A DNA stretch of 64,000 bases from Azophilus sp963663395 (GCA_963663395.1 OY760226.1:4402001-4466000); one strand, 5' to 3'; numbered from the stretch's first letter, positions 25,103 to 34,419 are shown. The notes: generated by a model not told the origin, from the letters alone. Numbers and translations are program-made.

Positions 25103-25667
25103 GCATGATGGTTCCGCCATCCACATACTCCAGTTCACCGCCGATCGGAACGCCATGGGCAATGCGGCTGATGTCGGCGACCTCGTTCTCGAGCAGCCCC
25201 GCAATGTAGTGGGCCGTGGCTTCGCCCTCCACCGTGGGGTTGGTGGCAAGTATCACCTCCCGGACCTTGAGCGCGCTGACCCGCGCGGCAAGCTTGTCGA
25301 GGGCGAGGTCTTCCGGCCCTACGCCGTCGATGGGAGACAGACGGCCGTTCAGCACGAAATACCGGCCGCGGAAACCCCCGGCCTGTTCGATGGCGAGAAT
25401 GTCGGCGGGTGACTCCACCACGCACAGCACCGTGTCGTCCCGCTCTGCATCGGCGCACAGGCGGCACTGCCCGGTTTCCGTGAGCGTTCGGCAGTCACGG
25501 CACCAGGAAACCTGTTCCACCGAGGCGGCCAGTGCTTCTGCCAGCTTCAGGCCGCCTTCCCGATTGCGCTGCAGGATATCCAGCGTCATGCGCTGGGCGC
25601 TCTTGGGCCCGACGCCCGGCAACACCTGGAATGCCGCGATCAGCCCGTCGATCAGTGGGCTCAGCAC
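25071..25667 (-). CDS. recR: Recombination protein RecR
   Basis: RecFOR pathway clamp-like protein for gap repair. The 198 residues have the HhH N terminus (LPGVGPKSAQRMTLDIL), the four-Cys zinc motif (CRDCRTLTETGQCRLC) and the TOPRIM core (TVLCVVESPADILAIEQAG; ILATNPTVEGEATAHYIA). It follows ybaB by two bases; such clustering with dnaX and ybaB is widely conserved. Confidence 0.97.
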   Translation of the reverse strand: MLSPLIDGLIAAFQVLPGVGPKSAQRMTLDILQRNREGGLKLAEALAASVEQVSWCRDCRTLTETGQCRLCADAERDDTVLCVVESPADILAIEQAGGFRGRYFVLNGRLSPIDGVGPEDLALDKLAARVSALKVREVILATNPTVEGEATAHYIAGLLENEVADISRIAHGVPIGGELEYVDGGTIMHALQGRRRLG

Positions 25668-25669
25668 GA

Positions 25670-25993
25670 TCAGAACGGCAGCTTGTCGAGAGGCAGCCCG
25701 AACCCGCCGGCAAGCCCCGACATTTTCTCGTTGCGCGCCGATTCCACCCGGCGCGCGCCATCGTTGAAGGCAGCGGCGATCAGGTCTTCGAGCACTTCCC
25801 TGCCCTCATCGAGCACCGCCGGGTCGATGCGCACCCGCTTGACTTCGTGCGCCCCGTTGAGAACCACCTTCACCAGGCCGGCCCCGCTCTCTCCCGTAAC
25901 CTCCAGTGTAGCGATCTCGGCCTGCATGGCCTCGACCTTCTGCTGAACCTGCTGTGCCTGCTTGAACAGGTCGCCCAGTCCTTTCATGGTCAT
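25670..25993 (-). CDS. ybaB: Nucleoid-associated protein YbaB/EbfC
   Basis: A 107-residue DNA-binding protein forming tweezer-like dimers. MKGLGDLFKQAQQVQQKVEAMQAEIA and VKVVLNGAHEVKRVRIDPAVLDEGREVLEDLIAAAFNDG are family signatures. It overlaps dnaX by four bases (ATGA). Confidence 0.96.
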   Translation of the reverse strand: MTMKGLGDLFKQAQQVQQKVEAMQAEIATLEVTGESGAGLVKVVLNGAHEVKRVRIDPAVLDEGREVLEDLIAAAFNDGARRVESARNEKMSGLAGGFGLPLDKLPF

Positions 25994-28278
25994 CGGTTTG
26001 CTCCGTGCGCCTCGCCGCCGCTCCCGTCAAGGGGGCGAACGTGCTCCAGCCGGCCATCCAGGGTCTCGATCAGGGACTTCACCGTGGGGTTCTCCTCGAG
26101 TTCGCGCCTCGCCGCAGCGACCCGCTCCCGTTCGAGCCGCTGCTTGCGCTGTGCGGGCGTCTCATGCGGGGGATCGCCGATGTCGATAACGAGCCGAAGC
26201 GGCTGGCCGAACAGGTTGGCGAGCGCCCCTTCCAGAACCGCCGTCTCGCCGCCGTGAAGCAGCGACTCGTGCTTCCTGTCGAGCACCAGCCGGCATTTGC
26301 CACCGTCCCGCTCGACGAGCAGCGAGTGCTCCGCGATCATCCGTTCGACTCCCGTAAGCCCGAGACGGCCCACCAGCCCATGCCATTCCCGGTACAAACC
26401 GTTGCCGTCCGTATCGGGCGCGGCTGTTGCCTCAACGGCCGGCGCGACCACCTCGGAACCCGGCTCGGCCATGCCCGTTGCCGAAGCCGGCGTTTCGGGG
26501 TCCATATACGCCGACTTAGTTTCAGGCTGCGGGGTCGCAGCCGGCAGTTCCGGTGCTGGAGCCGCCAATGGCGATTCAGGTGGCGCGACCGGTGCCGGCG
26601 TATCCTGTTCCGGAGCCGCCGATTGCGATTCAGGTGGCGGGGTCGCAGCCGGCGTTTCCGGTTCTGGAGCTGCCGATGACGTTTCAGGTTGCGCGGTCGC
26701 GGCCGGCGCGTCCCAATCCGGAGTCGGCGACATTGATTCTGGCTGCGCAGTCGCGGCCGGCGTTTCCGATTCTGGAGTTGCCGACGGCGTTTCAGGTTGC
26801 GCGGTCCCGGCCGGCGCGTCCCGATCCGGAATCGGCGACATTGATTCTGGCTGCGCAGTCGCGGCCGGCGTTTCCGATTCTGGAGCTGCCGACAGCGTTT
26901 CAGGTTGCCCGGTTCCGGCCGGCGGGTCCCAATCCGGAGTCGGCGACATCGATTCCGGCTGCGGAGTCGCGGCCGCCGGTTCCGGCTCCGAAATTGCAGA
27001 CGACGCTTCGGGTTGCGCGTTCGGGGCCGGTCTGTCCAGCTTCCGAGTCGCCGACGAAGACGTGGGTTGCGTGTCCGTCACTTGCGCGTCCGCATCTTCT
27101 GCAATTGCAATCGTTTCTACCGCCGCTGATCCGGCGCCGGCCGCATCGGTCACCGGCGCCGCCTGCGCGGGCCCGGTCTCCGTCGACTCCGGCGGTTCGA
27201 CCGCCGTGGACGGCACCCGTGCAGCGGCGGCAGCGTCCGGCGCGAACGCCAGCATCCGCAACAGCGTCATCTCGAAACCGGTCTTGGGGTCCGGACCGAT
27301 ATGGAGGTCCCGGTAGCCGATCAGCGCGATCTGGTAATAGAGCTGCACCGCCTCCGCACTGATGGCGCTTTCAGGAGCTTCCCCGAGCGCCTGGCCAACC
27401 GCCATGTCGTGCAGTGCTTCGAGCAGCTCGGAGAGCACCGAGCCGAAGTCGGCGGACTTGTCCGCAAGCGCGGCGCTTATCGCGAGCACCCGCCGCGGGT
27501 CGCCGCTGGCCAGCGCCTCGATTACGGCGCCGGTTTCGTCCCGCCCCGCCGCCCCCACCATGGCGGCGACATCGGAGGCGGTGAGCGCGCCCTGACTGTA
27601 GGCAATGGCCTGATCGGTGATGGACAGGGCGTCGCGCATGCTGCCCCGGGCGGACCTTGCGATGATGCGCAGGGCATCCGGCTCGAATTCGACACCCTCC
27701 GCGGTCAGGGTCTCGCCGATATAGCGGGAAATCTCGTCGCGGCCTATGTTCTTGAGCTGGAACTGCAGGCAGCGCGACAACACGGTGACGGGCACTTTCC
27801 TGGGATCGGTGGTGGCAAGCAGGAACTTCACGTGCTCCGGGGGTTCTTCCAGGGTCTTCAGAAAGGCGTTGAAGCTCGACGCTGACAGCATGTGCACCTC
27901 GTCGATGAGATACACCTTGAAACGCCCCCGGCTCGGCAGGTACTGGGCGTTGTCGAGCAGTTCACGGGTGTCGTCCACCCGCGTTCGGGAAGCGGCGTCG
28001 ACCTCGATCAGGTCGATGAAGCGGTTTTCCTCGATCTCCCGGCAGATCGAGCAAGAACCGCAGGGCGTCGAGGAAACGCCGGCTTCGCAGTTCAGGCTCT
28101 TGGCGAGAATGCGCGCAATGGTGGTCTTGCCGACGCCCCGCGTACCGGTGAACAGGTACGCATGGTGAACGCGCCCGGAGTCCAGCCCGTTGCTCAGCGC
28201 CCGGACCACATGATCCTGCCCGATCAGACCCTTGAAATCCCTCGGACGCAGCCGTCTGGCTAGCACTTGGTAGCTCAT
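25990..28278 (-). CDS. dnaX: DNA polymerase III subunit tau/gamma, with a long repetitive linker
   Basis: Clamp-loader ATPase. The 762-residue protein starts MSYQVLARRLRPRDFKGLIGQ, has Walker A GTRGVGKTT, a four-Cys zinc module (CEAGVSSTPCGSCSIC), Walker B VYLIDEVHML and SRC box LSRCLQF. Residues about 423-602 consist of ten imperfect 18-residue repeats (e.g. PESMSPTPDWDAPAATAQ), and a conserved C-terminal domain V follows (LYREWHGLVGRLGLTG…). No A-rich slippery site is visible, so only the full-length tau form can be supported. The start at 28278 is preferred over an upstream in-frame ATG because it begins with the family N terminus. Confidence 0.95.
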   Translation of the reverse strand: MSYQVLARRLRPRDFKGLIGQDHVVRALSNGLDSGRVHHAYLFTGTRGVGKTTIARILAKSLNCEAGVSSTPCGSCSICREIEENRFIDLIEVDAASRTRVDDTRELLDNAQYLPSRGRFKVYLIDEVHMLSASSFNAFLKTLEEPPEHVKFLLATTDPRKVPVTVLSRCLQFQLKNIGRDEISRYIGETLTAEGVEFEPDALRIIARSARGSMRDALSITDQAIAYSQGALTASDVAAMVGAAGRDETGAVIEALASGDPRRVLAISAALADKSADFGSVLSELLEALHDMAVGQALGEAPESAISAEAVQLYYQIALIGYRDLHIGPDPKTGFEMTLLRMLAFAPDAAAAARVPSTAVEPPESTETGPAQAAPVTDAAGAGSAAVETIAIAEDADAQVTDTQPTSSSATRKLDRPAPNAQPEASSAISEPEPAAATPQPESMSPTPDWDPPAGTGQPETLSAAPESETPAATAQPESMSPIPDRDAPAGTAQPETPSATPESETPAATAQPESMSPTPDWDAPAATAQPETSSAAPEPETPAATPPPESQSAAPEQDTPAPVAPPESPLAAPAPELPAATPQPETKSAYMDPETPASATGMAEPGSEVVAPAVEATAAPDTDGNGLYREWHGLVGRLGLTGVERMIAEHSLLVERDGGKCRLVLDRKHESLLHGGETAVLEGALANLFGQPLRLVIDIGDPPHETPAQRKQRLERERVAAARRELEENPTVKSLIETLDGRLEHVRPLDGSGGEAHGANR
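26473..27012. repeat. 54-bp tandem repeats (10 units) encoding the DnaX linker
   Basis: Ten units of 18 codons follow each other, alternating between a PESMSPTPDWDAPAGTAQ form and a PETPSATPESETPAATAQ form, giving a 108-bp higher-order period in the middle copies. The end units are the most diverged. This is a coding minisatellite likely to vary in copy number. Confidence 0.85.
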
Positions 28279-28392
28279 CGCCGCTATTCTAATGTTCATA
28301 CCCTCTGCAAGGCACCCCAAAGTTCATCGGAAGCGCTTGCGGAGGCAGTTTTCTGCAAGGCCTCCGGTCGTCGACGGGCGCAGTTTCCGCAA

Positions 28393-29103
28393 ATGAGCTT
28401 CCAATCGGACCGTCTGGTCATCGGCCACCGCGGCGCTGCCGGCCTCGCCCCCGAGAACACGCTGGCCGGCTTTGCCCATGCCGCCGCCCTTGGCGTTCAC
28501 GGCGTTGAGCTGGATGTGCACTGCGTCGACGGGCGGCTGCTGGTCATTCACGACGACCGTCTGGAGCGAACCACGTCCGGGAGCGGCGACATTCAAAGCC
28601 ACGGCATCGGGCAATTGCGCGCCCTCGACGCCGGGGGCGGACAGCCCATTCCCTTCGTGGAGGAAGTTTTCGAGGCCCTGCCCCCGGAAGTGGGCATCAA
28701 CGTGGAATTGAAGGGGCCGGCTACCGCGGAACCGGTATTCGCGATGCTTGGGGATTTCGCGCATCAGCATCGGGACGTACTGGTTTCTTCGTTCGACCTC
28801 GAAGAGTTGCGGCGGTTTGCGCAGGTCGCCCGGGGCGCGTTCGACGTTGCGCCCCTGTTTCAGCGATGGAACGGGAGGATTCCGCAGGCCGCTGCCGAAT
28901 TGGGCGCCTGGTCGGTGAACCTGGGCGTTCGCGCCGCGACGCGCAGGCACGTTCAGGAACTGAGGTCTGTGGGATTGAGGGTGCTGGTCTATACGGTGAA
29001 CGACCCGATTGACGCACAACGGTTGTTTTCCTGGGGCGTGACGGGAATTTTCACCGACTTTCCCGACCGCATGATAGGCGCCGTCGCCCAGGCCAGGGAG
29101 TGA
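28393..29103 (+). CDS. Glycerophosphodiester phosphodiesterase (GDPD family)
   Basis: Hydrolyses glycerophosphodiesters to glycerol-3-phosphate and an alcohol. The 236-residue protein has no signal peptide, so it is cytoplasmic (UgpQ-like). Motifs: VIGHRGAAGLAPENTLAGF (HR…E N), VELDVHCVDGRLLVIHDDRLERTTSG (ELD and catalytic HDD), INVELKG and VYTVNDP, GIFTDFPDR. It is divergent from dnaX, which starts 115 bp away, and convergent with the psp locus. Confidence 0.93.
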   Translation: MSFQSDRLVIGHRGAAGLAPENTLAGFAHAAALGVHGVELDVHCVDGRLLVIHDDRLERTTSGSGDIQSHGIGQLRALDAGGGQPIPFVEEVFEALPPEVGINVELKGPATAEPVFAMLGDFAHQHRDVLVSSFDLEELRRFAQVARGAFDVAPLFQRWNGRIPQAAAELGAWSVNLGVRAATRRHVQELRSVGLRVLVYTVNDPIDAQRLFSWGVTGIFTDFPDRMIGAVAQARE

Positions 29104-29148
29104 CCTGATATGGCGCCACCTCGCTTGCCGAGCATTGACAACCGGCGC

Positions 29149-29376
29149 TCAGCCGCGCTCGAGGTCGGCGATCTCGTCCGAAAGGCGAAATTTCCTGTCG
29201 GTAACGATCTTTTCCAGGACTTCGACGCGTTGCCTGACCTCTTCGAGCTCCTCGCGGACACCGCCGTCCTCCTGCGTGCCGAGTTGCTGCTGACGGAGCT
29301 TGATGTATCTGGTGGCCACCCCCGCACTGGTTGAGATCAGTACGATAAGGACCACCATCATGAATACGCCTTCCAT
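29149..29376 (-). CDS. Small Psp-associated membrane protein
   Basis: A 75-residue protein with an N-terminal hydrophobic helix (MMVVLIVLISTSAGVATRYI) and a coiled-coil region (REELEEVRQRVEVLEKIVTDRKFRLSDEIADLERG). The LEKIVTDRKFRLSDEI segment resembles the cytoplasmic tails of PspB/PspC-linked small proteins. It lies after pspC on the same strand, separated by about 155 bp. Role in envelope-stress sensing is inferred from position. Confidence 0.65.
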   Translation of the reverse strand: MEGVFMMVVLIVLISTSAGVATRYIKLRQQQLGTQEDGGVREELEEVRQRVEVLEKIVTDRKFRLSDEIADLERG

Positions 29377-29531
29377 CTATCTTTTCCCGTTCTTGTGTAT
29401 CAACTCCCCGACAGCCCGGCCATCGAGGATTCAAAAGCCGCCTGCAACCGCGCGTTCCCACTCCCGCAACGTCCAGGCCCCATTTTTGTGAAAAAGGTTG
29501 CCGATTGCGTCAAGTTCCCGCCCGGCCACCA

Positions 29532-29999
29532 TTACCTCGCCGGGCCGGGGCGACCCCCCGTCAGTTCGTTGAATTCCTTCTGCAGTTCGTATCGGCCCGA
29601 GGTGACGTGGAACTCGATCCGGCGCAGCCGCAGTTCCACCTGCGCCAGGTCGGCCCGCAAGTTTCTCAGGCTGCGTCTTGGCGATAGCTTCGGGCCCAAC
29701 TCCGGTGCGGGGGAAACATGCTCTTCCGGGCGGGATGACCTCGGCTCCCCATCATCGAATTCCCGGTCCGGCGGCGGATTCAGAACGAAATACAGAATCC
29801 AGTACGCGGGGAAGACGATGCTGGGAATGAATATCAGACCGGTCACCGCCACGCATCGGACCACCCACATCTCTGCGCCAAGATAGTTGGCGATGCCCGC
29901 GCACACACCGACAATCCTGCCGTTCGAGGGATCCCGGTAGAGCCGGAGCGTGGGGCGCCCGATGCGGCGCTTCCGCGCGCTGTGCCTGCTGCCGCTCAT
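29532..29999 (-). CDS. pspC: Phage shock protein C
   Basis: Inner-membrane sensor that, with PspB, relieves PspA inhibition of PspF. The 155 residues have the PspC domain LRLYRDPSNGRIVGVCAGIANYLGAEMWVVRC followed by a membrane helix (VAVTGLIFIPSIVFPAYWILYFVL) and a cytoplasmic helical tail. The ATG at 29999 overlaps pspB by four bases, so the extra N-terminal residues upstream are not used. Confidence 0.93.
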   Translation of the reverse strand: MSGSRHSARKRRIGRPTLRLYRDPSNGRIVGVCAGIANYLGAEMWVVRCVAVTGLIFIPSIVFPAYWILYFVLNPPPDREFDDGEPRSSRPEEHVSPAPELGPKLSPRRSLRNLRADLAQVELRLRRIEFHVTSGRYELQKEFNELTGGRPGPAR

Positions 30000-30247
30000 C
30001 GCTGCCCGTCCCGCATGCGGTCCCGCCATTCCGGCGTCTGCGCATCCAGGATTGCCTCGAGCGTTTCAATGCGCTCGGCCATCCGGCCGGCCTCGGCGGA
30101 AAGCGCCTCGAGTTCCAGGCGCTCTTCCTCCGAAAGCGCACCCTGGACCTGCTGCTTGCTGCGATAGTGCATGAAGATCCAGATGGGCGCGACGACGGCA
30201 AGAAAGACGACGGCGGGGACAAACAAGGCAACTACTATGCCGTCCAT
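29996..30247 (-). CDS. pspB: Phage shock protein B
   Basis: An 83-residue membrane protein with N-terminal helix VVALFVPAVVFLAVVAPIWIFMHY and a cytoplasmic leucine-zipper-like region (EEERLELEALSAEAGRMAERIETLEAIL). It partners PspC in signalling to PspA. It lies 8 bp after pspA. Confidence 0.92.
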   Translation of the reverse strand: MDGIVVALFVPAVVFLAVVAPIWIFMHYRSKQQVQGALSEEERLELEALSAEAGRMAERIETLEAILDAQTPEWRDRMRDGQR

Positions 30248-30255
30248 GGTGTCTC

Positions 30256-30936
30256 CTAACTGCCTTTCGCGTCGTCCTGCCCGCCGCTGATCCTGGCCTT
30301 GAGTTCGCGCAGTTCGTCCTCGATGGTGTCGCCCTGCTCCAGCTCGTCAATCTCGTCGGCCAGCGTCTTCTTGCCCATATCATACGCCTCGATCTGGCCT
30401 TCGATGTCGTCCATCTTCCGCTCGTAGAGCTCGAACCGATGGATGGCATCGTCGACGTTGTGGTCGCTGAGTTGCCGCCGCACCCCCAGCCGGGTCTTGG
30501 CCGCCTTGCCGCGCAGCACGATCGTGTTCTGGCGGGTCTTGGCATCCTTGATCTTGGCCTGCAGTGCGCTTACATCGACGTTGAGCTTCTCCAGGGTCTG
30601 ATCGACGATTTCGAGTTCCCGGGTAAGCGCCTCGGCCGCTTCGCTTGCCTTGTTCCGCTCGCCGAGCGCGCCTTTTGCGAGGTCGTCGCGCCCTTTGCCG
30701 ACGGCCACCTCGGCCTTGCGCTCCCACTCCCCGGCCTCCGCGGTCAGCCACTCCTGGCGCCGCAGCAGTTCCTTGCGGTCTGCGATGGCCCGGGCGGAGG
30801 TGGATCGCACTTCCACCAGGGCTTCTTCCATTTCCTGAATGATGAGCCGCACCATCTTTTCCGGGTCTTCCGCCTTGTCGAGCAGGGCGTTGAGGTTGGA
30901 GTTGATGATGTCGGTCATGCGCGAAAAGATGGTCAT
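30256..30936 (-). CDS. pspA: Phage shock protein A
   Basis: ESCRT-III-like membrane stabiliser and negative regulator of PspF. The 226 residues start MTIFSRMTDIINSNLNALLDKAEDPEKMVRLIIQEMEE, as usual, followed by long coiled coils. It is transcribed divergently from pspF behind a sigma-54-like promoter and leads the operon pspABC. Confidence 0.95.
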   Translation of the reverse strand: MTIFSRMTDIINSNLNALLDKAEDPEKMVRLIIQEMEEALVEVRSTSARAIADRKELLRRQEWLTAEAGEWERKAEVAVGKGRDDLAKGALGERNKASEAAEALTRELEIVDQTLEKLNVDVSALQAKIKDAKTRQNTIVLRGKAAKTRLGVRRQLSDHNVDDAIHRFELYERKMDDIEGQIEAYDMGKKTLADEIDELEQGDTIEDELRELKARISGGQDDAKGS

Positions 30937-31004
30937 GTTCGGACTGCCTCCTTGGTTGAGCCGGTTGAACGCCTGTATTGAGCGTTCTTCGTCACAGAAG
31001 GCTT

Positions 31005-31020
31005 TACAGAATTCGTGCCA
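31005..31020 (-). promoter_or_regulatory. Sigma-54 promoter of pspABC
   Basis: The minus strand reads TGGCAC-GAATT-CTGTA: an exact -24 box and a -12 box with GT in place of GC, as is tolerated in psp promoters. The predicted start near 30993 leaves about 57 bases to the pspA ATG. The neighbouring activator gene pspF supports the assignment. Confidence 0.65.
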
Positions 31021-31154
31021 GTTCTTAACGCGACCAGTAAAACCTTATTTTTCAGATGTTTAGAATCGCTAGCCCCACCCCTTGAGGGCAGCAGATCCAT
31101 TGCGGCACCAATCACGAGTGGTTTAGTTCACCAATAGTTGGCAAAATCCGCAAC

Positions 31155-32240
31155 ATGCGCAACGAACCGGAAAGGCTTCTCGGTGAGGCGCCCGCATTCC
31201 TCGGAGTACTGGAAGCCGTCTCGCAGATCGCGCCGTTGGAAAAACCGGTGCTCATCGTTGGTGAGCGGGGTACCGGCAAGGAGCTGATCGCCGAACGCCT
31301 GCATTTCCTGTCGAACCGGTGGGAAGGCCACTACCTCAAGATGAACTGCGCGGCGATCGCCGATTCGCTGCTGGAGAGCGAGCTGTTCGGCCACGACGCC
31401 GGAGCATTCACCGGCGCATCGCGCACCCACCAGGGCCGCTTCGAGCGGGCGCACGGCGGCACCCTCTTCCTGGACGAACTGGCGAGCACCTCGGCGCTTG
31501 TGCAGGAGAAACTGCTGCGCGTCATCGAATACGGCGAGTTCGAGCGCGTCGGCGGCAAGAAGACGCTGCACTGCGATGTGCGGCTGGTGGCCGCGACCAA
31601 CGAAGACCTGCCCCACCTTGCGGATGCCGGAAAATTCCGCCACGACCTGCTCGACCGCCTGGCCTTCGATGTCATCACGCTGCCGCCGTTGCGGGAACGG
31701 CCGGGCGACATCCTGATGCTAGCCGAGCACTTTGCAATCAACATGTCGGCGGAACTGGGGCGGGAGATTTTCGCCGGGTTTTCCGCCGCCGCGCGCGATG
31801 CCCTGCGAGGCTATCCGTGGCACGGGAACGTGCGGGAGTTGAAAAACGTCGTCGAGCGATGCGTGTACCGGGCGGAGGCGGAAGAACCGGTAGAGGAGAT
31901 CGTGTTTGATCCGTTTGAGTCGCCGTACCGGCCTTCGTCGCGCACCTCCGACGGCAACGCGACAACTGCGGGCAGTGAACGGGCCACCCTCGGCGACCCT
32001 AATAGCACAGCCGACGCCGGGGCAGACACTGACGGGACCGCGGCGCCGGCCAGGCAATCGCTAACCGGCGACTTCCCGATCGATCTGCGACATGAAGTAC
32101 GAGACTACGAAATCGCCACCATCAACGCGGCGCTCGACGCAGCCAGGCACAATCAGCGCAAGGCGGCGGAGCTGCTGAAGCTGACCTATCACCAGTTTCG
32201 GGGCTACCTGAAGAAGTACGAGATTCTCAAGCAGGATTGA
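31155..32240 (+). CDS. pspF: PspF-type sigma-54 transcriptional activator
   Basis: AAA+ enhancer-binding protein that activates the psp operon. The 361 residues have no receiver domain: the AAA+ domain starts almost at once, with Walker A IVGERGTGKELIAERLHF, the sigma-54 contact loop GAFTGAS, Walker B GGTLFLDELAS and the arginine-finger region. A linker of about 75 residues with low complexity (SSRTSDGNATTAGSERATL…) is longer than in E. coli PspF. The C-terminal Fis-type helix-turn-helix is AALDAARHNQRKAAELLKLTYHQFRGYLKKY. The gene is divergent from pspA. Confidence 0.92.
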   Translation: MRNEPERLLGEAPAFLGVLEAVSQIAPLEKPVLIVGERGTGKELIAERLHFLSNRWEGHYLKMNCAAIADSLLESELFGHDAGAFTGASRTHQGRFERAHGGTLFLDELASTSALVQEKLLRVIEYGEFERVGGKKTLHCDVRLVAATNEDLPHLADAGKFRHDLLDRLAFDVITLPPLRERPGDILMLAEHFAINMSAELGREIFAGFSAAARDALRGYPWHGNVRELKNVVERCVYRAEAEEPVEEIVFDPFESPYRPSSRTSDGNATTAGSERATLGDPNSTADAGADTDGTAAPARQSLTGDFPIDLRHEVRDYEIATINAALDAARHNQRKAAELLKLTYHQFRGYLKKYEILKQD

Positions 32241-32361
32241 CCCGCCGCGGAGCGCGTTTGGTTCTTTTCCCCCGGTCCGGCGGCATGATCCGGCGCAGTT
32301 GATCAGATCGACATTCGCGCACTCCCAATCCACCACGAAGCCGGTATACTTTCCGTCCCCC

Positions 32362-32451
32362 GGAGAGGTGGCCGAGCGGCTGAAGGCGCTCCCCTGCTAA
32401 GGGAGTATGGGGTGACACTCATCGAGGGTTCGAATCCCTCCCTCTCCGCCA
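32362..32451 (+). tRNA. tRNA-Ser (anticodon GCU)
   Basis: The acceptor stem GGAGAGG pairs with CCTCTCC and is followed by G and an encoded CCA. The anticodon stem CTCCC/GGGAG closes the loop CTGCTAA with anticodon GCT (reads AGC/AGU). A long variable arm, as in class II tRNAs, precedes the T arm GAGGG-TTCGAAT-CCCTC. The following stretch 32452-32895 shows no gene. Confidence 0.96.
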
Positions 32452-32895
32452 AAATTCTTTAATATCAATAACTTAAATGTAAGTTTTCGACCCAGATCGT
32501 TCCGGATTTGCCCAGCCGGCGCCGTCAGAGAAAACCTGCTTGGGCCGGACTGCCCGCTCTCGTAGTCTGCGAAGATGAAGAACAATCCCTTCCGATATTG
32601 CAAACCTCGCCCGAGGCCATGAACCGCCAAATGCCGCAAAGCCGAACGCATGTGCGCGGGAGCGGTCATCCGGCGCGGCGTCGTGATTCACGAAACTCTC
32701 CAAGTGCCCCGGTGGCTCAGCATGAAATGCGAAGGTGACCGGTCGAAAATCTGCACGAATGGGTGATACCTACGCTTCCGAATGGACTAATCGTGCTCAA
32801 GACTAAATTCCGGCGCACGGGCATTTCTCCTTGACCGTTGGGCCGATTCCGATACAACTTGTCGCCGAACCTCAAACTTCACCTGGAGCAGGAAC

Positions 32896-33600
32896 ATGAA
32901 TGACGGCAGGGTCGCCGTACTGACGGCGGCGGGTAGTGGCATGGGCGCCAGTGCGGCCCGCAAATTGGCAGATTCGGGTTACCGGGTCGCCATCCTGTCT
33001 TCCTCCGGCAAAGGCGAGGCGCTGGCCGAAGAACTCGGCGGCGTCGGTGTGACGGGCTCCAACCGGTCGAACGACGATCTGAAGACGCTGGTCGACAAGG
33101 CGATAGCGGCGTGGGGCCGGATCGACGTGCTGGTTAACAGCGCCGGCCACGGTCCGCGCGCACCGGTGCTGGACCTGACGGACGAAGACTGGCGCGCCGG
33201 CATGGAGGTTTACTTCCTGTGCGTCGCGCGTGCGGTCCGGTTGGTAGCGCCGATCATGCAGCGCCAGGGTGGTGGTGCCATTGTCAACATCTCGACCTTC
33301 GCCGCCTTTGAACCGTCGCCCAATTTCCCGACATCGAGCGTGTTCCGTGCCGGTCTCGCCGCCTACACCAAGCTCTTCGCCGACACCTATGCGCCTGACA
33401 ACATTCGCATGAACAACGTACTGCCCGGTTTCATCGACAGCTTCCCCGAACAAGATGAATTGCGGCGGCAAATTCCCATGAAGCGTTACGGCACAACCGG
33501 GGAGATTGCCGAGACAATCGCTTTCCTGGCCTCACCCGGAGGCGCCTACATTACCGGCCAGAACATTCGCGTGGACGGCGGCCTTGCCCGGTCGGTCTAG
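32896..33600 (+). CDS. SDR-family oxidoreductase with altered catalytic residues
   Basis: A 234-residue Rossmann protein of the short-chain dehydrogenase family. The cofactor-binding TAAGSGMGASAARKLA and LVNSAGHGP are present, and the end SPGGAYITGQNIRVDGGL is typical. The usual YxxxK pair is replaced: where YSASK is expected the sequence reads SSVFR, so both Tyr and Lys are missing, while Ser in VNISTFAAF remains. This variant also occurs in a small SDR subfamily, so it may be a different chemistry or a non-enzymatic role. It lies alone between tRNA-Ser and a decayed region. Confidence 0.85.
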   Translation: MNDGRVAVLTAAGSGMGASAARKLADSGYRVAILSSSGKGEALAEELGGVGVTGSNRSNDDLKTLVDKAIAAWGRIDVLVNSAGHGPRAPVLDLTDEDWRAGMEVYFLCVARAVRLVAPIMQRQGGGAIVNISTFAAFEPSPNFPTSSVFRAGLAAYTKLFADTYAPDNIRMNNVLPGFIDSFPEQDELRRQIPMKRYGTTGEIAETIAFLASPGGAYITGQNIRVDGGLARSV

Positions 33601-34099
33601 CGAGCCATGACACGGTCGTGATTGGTACAGTCCGCGACAAGCGTAGAAAAAGTCACGGTGGGTTTCCGGTCATAACGTGGTGACGACCGGGCACGGACGA
33701 TGTTCAACAGGATGGCCCGGCTACGCGGGCGGGCAATCGCGGAAGAGCCGCGAGGTTTCCAGCACCTAAATGTGGGAAGCGTCAGCGTGGCGGTCGATGC
33801 TCAGCGCGACCGTCCCCACCAGGAGCGCCACGTTGCTCCCGAGGGCGGGTATCGCAGTCGCCGATGTCATTGCCCGATCACTGTCGCCCAGCGCGGGCGC
33901 CCTCGGGTCAATCCCGCTCATGGGCACAAGCAAAAGCTTGGTGGAGCTACACATGGGGTTTGCGTTGGGACGTTGTGGGCTGAGGACCCGCGCCGTTCGA
34001 GTGAGACAAGGATCCGGTTGGGAGTCTCGGACGGACCGCAGTTTGTGAATCGGCGTGGGGTTTGCATGTCGATCGGTGCGCTAACTTATTGATTGTCAA

Positions 34100-34296
34100 A
34101 GAATCGGAGGGGTCAAAGTTCCACGCCGGTTCACAGCCAGTTGCCGATCGATCAATGGCATGCGCTTGTCGGCGATCCGACACTGGCCGACGCCATTCTC
34201 GATCGGCTGGTACACAACGCTTACAAAATCAATCTGAGAGGAGAATCCATGCGAAAACGCCAAGCGAAGTTGACGGGCGCCACCCGTTCCGAGTAA
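34100..34296 (+). pseudogene. Fragment of IS21 helper ATPase IstB (C terminus) and IS21 right-end remnant
   Basis: The frame ends with HSQLPIDQWHALVGDPTLA and DAILDRLVHNAYKINLRGES, the typical IstB C terminus. Nothing of the ATPase domain is left upstream. After the stop, the stretch to about 34410 (TGGAATCGGTGGCAGACTTC) resembles the tail of IS21 elements. The 500 bp between the SDR gene and this fragment (33601-34099) show no recognisable gene. Confidence 0.7.
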
Positions 34297-34419
34297 CAAT
34301 GCAAACCCTGCGTCGAGATGACCCAGCGTGTGGCAGCTTTGCTCCGGTTCGGCTGGCAGCCTTCAGATGGAATCGGTGGCAGACTTCGGCGGTTTACGCA
34401 CCAATACGCGACGAATGGT

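Noticed and set aside
25990..28278. Programmed frameshift producing the gamma form of DnaX
   Set aside because: No A-rich slippery heptamer with downstream stop is visible near the expected position.
32440..32900. Integration site (att) at the tRNA-Ser 3' end
   Set aside because: The accessory region starts about 1 kb downstream, but no direct repeat of the tRNA 3' end and no tyrosine recombinase gene were found in the window.
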